This document shows, piece by piece, positions 60,654 through 64,000 of a stretch of 64,000 nucleotides of DNA. The translations under genes were made by a program, and so were the position numbers. Origin of the DNA: Aquimarina sp042434915 (GTDB lineage: Bacteria > Bacteroidota > Bacteroidia > Flavobacteriales > Flavobacteriaceae); NCBI RefSeq assembly GCF_042434915.1, contig NZ_CP170198.1:186001-250000 (forward strand), given 5' to 3'. Each line of letters starts with the position of its first letter. Position 1 is the stretch's first letter. The notes under the pieces are model-generated. The model was not told the DNA's origin and did not search any database. It saw only the letters and a list, made by a program, of their open reading frames with translations.

Positions 60654-61112
60654 TTACTTGCTTACACGCACCGTATCTGGAACGAGTCCAGTATAATCCC
60701 CTCCATGACGAATTACATCGCGCACAATAGATGAAGAGATATAACTTTTCCCTGATGAGGTTAATAAAAAGACAGTTTCGATTTCTGACATTTTGCGATT
60801 GGTGTGGGCTATTGCCTTTTCGAACTCAAAATCCCCAGGGTTACGAAGTCCTCTTAAAATAAATTGTGCATTTTGCTTACGACAAAAATCTACTGTCAAG
60901 CCTTTGTAAGTGGTAACCTTGATTCTAGGTTCATTTTTAAAGGCTTCTCTCATAAAATAGGTTCTTTCTTCAAGGGAAAACATATAGTTTTTATCTGCGT
61001 TAATACCTATGGCTAGGATAATCTCATCAAATAATGTAAGTCCACGTTCTATGATATCGTAATGACCTAATGTAATTGGATCAAAGGATCCCGGAAAAAC
61101 TGCTCTTTTCAT
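60654..61112 (-). CDS. coaD: Phosphopantetheine adenylyltransferase
   Basis: Fourth step of coenzyme A synthesis, making dephospho-CoA. The 152-residue protein starts MKRAVFPGSFDPITLGHYDIIERG (T/HxGH-type motif as TLGH) and has FILRGLRNPGDFEFE and ISSSIVRDVIRHGGD, the ISS(S/T)xxR signature. It follows ddl by 15 bases. Confidence 0.97.
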   Translation of the reverse strand: MKRAVFPGSFDPITLGHYDIIERGLTLFDEIILAIGINADKNYMFSLEERTYFMREAFKNEPRIKVTTYKGLTVDFCRKQNAQFILRGLRNPGDFEFEKAIAHTNRKMSEIETVFLLTSSGKSYISSSIVRDVIRHGGDYTGLVPDTVRVSK

Positions 61113-61127
61113 AATTTTTTTATCGAA

Positions 61128-62123
61128 TTAAATTTCGCTCCATGCGGGTTTACTAATACACGCTTCAATTACATTAGTGAATAATTCTTGTAGTGATATC
61201 CCTGCTTTTAAAGCCTGTTGTGGTAAGATGCTGGCTTCACTTAATCCAGGATTTGTGTTTAGTTCTAAAAAGTGAGGTTCACCGTTGTGAAAGATGTATT
61301 CGCTACGAGAAAACCCTTTCATTTTGAGCGTTTGGTATACTTTTAGTGCGAGCTTTTTTACCTTTTCGGTGTCCTCCTCTGATAATCTAGCAGGAGTGAT
61401 TTCTTCCGATTGACCTAAATACTTTGCTTCATAATCAAAAAACTCATTGTGACTTACGATTTCGGTTATGGGCAAAACAATATCTTCACCATTAAAATTA
61501 ATAACACCCACAGATACCTCAGTCCCACTTAAAAAAGATTCAATAATAATTTCGTCATCTTCTTTGTAGGCGTACTCTATTGCGGGTAGCAATTCGGAAA
61601 GCTTTTTGACTTTTGAAATACCATAACTACTTCCAGCTTTGTTAGCTTTTACAAAACAAGGAAGACCAACTGCTTTAATAATCGCTTCGGGATCTATAGG
61701 ATCTCCTTGATTAAGAAAATAATTACTTGCCGTAGGAATTCCGTAAGGTTTAAGCGTGCTAATGCAGTCTCGCTTATTAAAAGAAAGGGCTGCTTGATAA
61801 AAATCGCAAGAGGTTTGGGGGATTCTTAATAACCTAAAATAAGCTTGTAGCAATCCGTCTTCACCTGGAGTACCGTGAACAGTATTAAAAGCAGCATCGA
61901 ATGTGATTTTATTACCCGCTATAAGAATGGAAAAATCATTTCTGTCAATTGGATGCGTGATGTTCTGGTCGTCTACATAAAACCATTGCTCTTTGGTAAT
62001 GTGAACTCTATATGGATTGTATGCCTCTCGATCAATATGTTTATAGACCACGTTTCCGCTATTAATAGATACGTCAAATTCACTGGAGTATCCACCCATG
62101 AGTATGGCAATGTTCTTTTTCAT
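61128..62123 (-). CDS. ddl: D-alanine--D-alanine ligase
   Basis: ATP-grasp ligase making the D-Ala-D-Ala of peptidoglycan. The 331-residue protein has the N-terminal ILMGGYSSEFDVSINSG, VHGTPGEDGLLQAY, ATP-grasp VKANKAGSSYGISKV and the C-terminal FLELNTNPGLSEASILPQQ. Normal length. It begins a minus-strand run with coaD and the VOC gene; a -7 box (62141-62148) lies upstream. Confidence 0.97.
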   Translation of the reverse strand: MKKNIAILMGGYSSEFDVSINSGNVVYKHIDREAYNPYRVHITKEQWFYVDDQNITHPIDRNDFSILIAGNKITFDAAFNTVHGTPGEDGLLQAYFRLLRIPQTSCDFYQAALSFNKRDCISTLKPYGIPTASNYFLNQGDPIDPEAIIKAVGLPCFVKANKAGSSYGISKVKKLSELLPAIEYAYKEDDEIIIESFLSGTEVSVGVINFNGEDIVLPITEIVSHNEFFDYEAKYLGQSEEITPARLSEEDTEKVKKLALKVYQTLKMKGFSRSEYIFHNGEPHFLELNTNPGLSEASILPQQALKAGISLQELFTNVIEACISKPAWSEI

Positions 62124-62140
62124 TAACTAATGTTTAATAA

Positions 62141-62148
62141 CAAAAATA
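62141..62148 (-). promoter_or_regulatory. -7 promoter element of ddl
   Basis: TATTTTTG on the minus strand, 17 bases before the ddl ATG, matches TAnnTTTG. Confidence 0.6.
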
Positions 62149-62188
62149 TCATTTATCTAATAACAAAGCATAAAACTTTCCGTTTTTA

Positions 62189-62197
62189 TATCTTTGC
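62189..62197 (+). promoter_or_regulatory. -7 promoter element of PASTA gene
   Basis: TATCTTTG plus C matches the consensus, 20 bases before the chosen start at 62217, and argues against the earlier start at 62130. Confidence 0.7.
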
Positions 62198-62216
62198 GCA
62201 AACTATCGATCTGTAT

Positions 62217-62798
62217 ATGAATTTCTTCAAATTTATTTTTAGCAAACTTTTTCTAATTCAGCTAATACTTGCTGTGGCCTTATTTGTGATTTTATGCTTT
62301 GTAACCTTAGAATGGTTGGATAGTACGACAAACCATGACCAGCGCATAATAGTTCCAAGTTTAAGTAAAAAAACCTTGGACGAAGTTAAACAAATTTTAG
62401 AGGAAAAAGAGTTACGTTATGAGGTGCAAGACTCTGCAAATTTTGATCCTGATTATCCTCGATATTCGGTGATCGAACAAAATCCTGCTGCAGGTAATGG
62501 TGTTAAAGAGAATCGAAAGATTTATGTAACCTTGAATCCATCTGGCTATCGTAAAATAGAAATTCCTAAAGACGTCATACAAAAGACGCGAAGACAGGTA
62601 GAGCCCAAATTACTGGCATTAGGATTTCAAATCGGTTCAATTACGTATAAGCCTAATATTGCAGAAGACATGGTTTTAGAACTTCGGCACAAAGGAAAAC
62701 GTATTAAACCAGGGACAAAACTCATGAAAACATCTACCATTGATTTAGTTTTGGGTGATGGAAAAGGCAGAACAATTAATCTATCCAATAATAATTAA
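62217..62798 (+). CDS. PASTA-domain membrane protein
   Basis: A 193-residue protein with one N-terminal helix (LFLIQLILAVALFVILCFV) and PASTA repeats after it: IIVPSLSKKTLDEVKQILEEKELRYEV with NPAAGNGVKENRKIYVTL (about 45-115), then IEIPKDVIQKTRRQVEPKLLALGFQIGS and a weak third. PASTA domains bind muropeptide or cell-wall precursors in known examples. The start at 62217 follows a -7 box. It is divergent from ddl, a second cell-wall gene; there is no kinase or PBP catalytic domain. Confidence 0.88.
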   Translation: MNFFKFIFSKLFLIQLILAVALFVILCFVTLEWLDSTTNHDQRIIVPSLSKKTLDEVKQILEEKELRYEVQDSANFDPDYPRYSVIEQNPAAGNGVKENRKIYVTLNPSGYRKIEIPKDVIQKTRRQVEPKLLALGFQIGSITYKPNIAEDMVLELRHKGKRIKPGTKLMKTSTIDLVLGDGKGRTINLSNNN

Positions 62799-62872
62799 GC
62801 GCTACACAGATTTTCTAAAGCAGTGAGCTACTCTAAGAGTATTAATATATTTTAATTTTAATAGTATTTACG

Positions 62873-63925
62873 TTGGAAGATTATAAAGAACCAGAGAATT
62901 TTGATACGAGTGATGATGATTTATATGAACACCATCGATTTGTTGCGAGTAGTGGACAAGAGCCCTTACGTGTCGATAAATTTTTAATGAATTTTGTTGA
63001 AAATGCAACACGTAATAAAATTCAACAAGCTGCAAAAGATGGGAGTGTATTTGTCAATGATATTCCTGTTAAATCTAATTATAAGGTTAAACCCAATGAT
63101 GTAGTCCGTGTTTTATTTACACATCCACCCTATGAACAATTATTGACCCCAGAGGCCATTCCTTTGGATATTGTGTACGAAGATGAGGCACTATTAGTAG
63201 TAGATAAACCAGCCGGAATGGTTGTACATCCTGGTCATGGAAATTATTCAGGAACCTTAATCAATGCTTTGATATATCATTTTGAAAATTTACCCAATAA
63301 TAGCAGTAATCGTCCAGGTTTAGTGCATCGAATTGACAAGGATACTAGCGGACTTTTGGTGATTGCCAAGACAGAAGAAGCAATGACACATCTGGCAAAA
63401 CAATTTTTTGATAAGACATCAGAACGAGAATATATCGCTATAGTATGGGGAAACATAACAGAGGATGAAGGAACCATTGAAGGTAATATCGGGAGACATC
63501 CCAAAAATAGACTACAAAACACGGTGTATTACGGAGAAGAAGAGCACAAGGGGAAACCAGCTGTTACCCACTTTAAAGTTTTAGAACGATTAGGCTATGT
63601 GACTTTGGTTTGCTGTAAATTAGAGACAGGGAGAACACATCAAATAAGGGTGCATATGAAGCATATAGGACATACCTTGTTTAACGATGAGCGTTATGGC
63701 GGAGAAAAAATTCTTAAGGGGACAACTTTTACCAAATATAAGCAGTTTGTAGATAATTGTTTTAAAGTTTTACCTAGACAAGCATTACACGCTCGAACCT
63801 TAGGTTTTATTCACCCTACTACTGGTGAAAAGATGCATTTTGAAAGTGAGATTCCCAGGGATATTAAAAGTTGTATTGAAAAATGGCGAGCCTATGCCAA
63901 AAATCAAACTTTATTAGAAGAGTAG
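62873..63925 (+). CDS. rluD: RluD-type 23S rRNA pseudouridine synthase
   Basis: Converts uridine to pseudouridine in helix 69 of 23S rRNA (RluD type) or a related site. The 350-residue protein has an N-terminal S4-like domain (LRVDKFLMNFVENATRNKIQQ) and the catalytic HRIDKDTSGLLVIAK with its Asp. RTHQIRVHMKHIGHTLFND follows. The start is a TTG (62873); no nearby in-frame ATG gives the full S4 domain, so the start is unsure. The gene ends 75 bases before the window edge, which shows no further gene. Confidence 0.9.
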   Translation: MEDYKEPENFDTSDDDLYEHHRFVASSGQEPLRVDKFLMNFVENATRNKIQQAAKDGSVFVNDIPVKSNYKVKPNDVVRVLFTHPPYEQLLTPEAIPLDIVYEDEALLVVDKPAGMVVHPGHGNYSGTLINALIYHFENLPNNSSNRPGLVHRIDKDTSGLLVIAKTEEAMTHLAKQFFDKTSEREYIAIVWGNITEDEGTIEGNIGRHPKNRLQNTVYYGEEEHKGKPAVTHFKVLERLGYVTLVCCKLETGRTHQIRVHMKHIGHTLFNDERYGGEKILKGTTFTKYKQFVDNCFKVLPRQALHARTLGFIHPTTGEKMHFESEIPRDIKSCIEKWRAYAKNQTLLEE

Positions 63926-64000
63926 TTAATCGATATAATCTTAAGGTATAGATATTTTAAATACATACATAGAAAATTATTTCTAAAATCTATTCTATAT

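Overview
This is an AT-rich chromosomal segment of a Flavobacteriaceae-type member of the Bacteroidota. The evidence is a secreted protein with a type B type IX secretion C-terminal domain, a class III glutamine synthetase, a Bacteroidetes-type curli locus, A-rich leaders instead of Shine-Dalgarno sites, and many promoters of the TTG-N19-TAnnTTTG type. I cannot name the genus. About 55 protein genes, three tRNAs and many hairpin terminators are supported.

Layout. 1-2715: the right end of an integrated element, with a phage-like structural gene cut by the window edge, a tyrosine integrase, and a tRNA-Arg whose 3' end faces the element. 2997-8204: apt, a secreted plug-motif protein, a 49-aa conserved protein, a Ca2+/cation antiporter and GSIII. 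8495-16207: a curli locus with two large curlin-repeat subunits, a small CsgB-like protein, CsgE with a CsgH-like N-terminus, CsgF, CsgG with an added C-terminal barrel, and a propeller lipoprotein. 16275-19998: purM, prfA, lgt. 19999-20857: an 859-base gene-free stretch holding seven copies of a short box at a regular 41-42 bp spacing. 20858-33181: yidD, cysS, folE, a type IX cargo protein, a FadL-like porin with an SR-rich lipoprotein, proS, two tRNA-Glu, rpsT, a glycosyltransferase and the nif3 pair. 33380-46345: lpxK, a hybrid kinase, gap, lipA, an ECF sigma pair, murB, a retropepsin-like protease, DUF1573 and valS.

46073-50854 is the envelope and quality-control operon rsfS-ftsH-LUD-cdsA-psd-ACBP (minus strand), followed by birA, pyrE, a NUDIX gene, an M14 peptidase and a SulP transporter. 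56965-59374 is a compact three-gene operon: an Lgt paralogue lacking key catalytic residues, a radical SAM enzyme of the MJ0619/tetraether-synthase type, and a small two-helix membrane protein. I consider this the best candidate for an undescribed (membrane-lipid) system. 59371-63925 holds a methyltransferase, a VOC protein, coaD, ddl, a PASTA protein and an RluD-type pseudouridine synthase.

Two themes recur. One is export and assembly of surface structures (curli, type IX cargo, Lgt, lipoproteins, porins). The other is lipid metabolism (lpxK, cdsA, psd, ACBP, and the Lgt-like/radical SAM pair). Most other genes are ordinary housekeeping functions.
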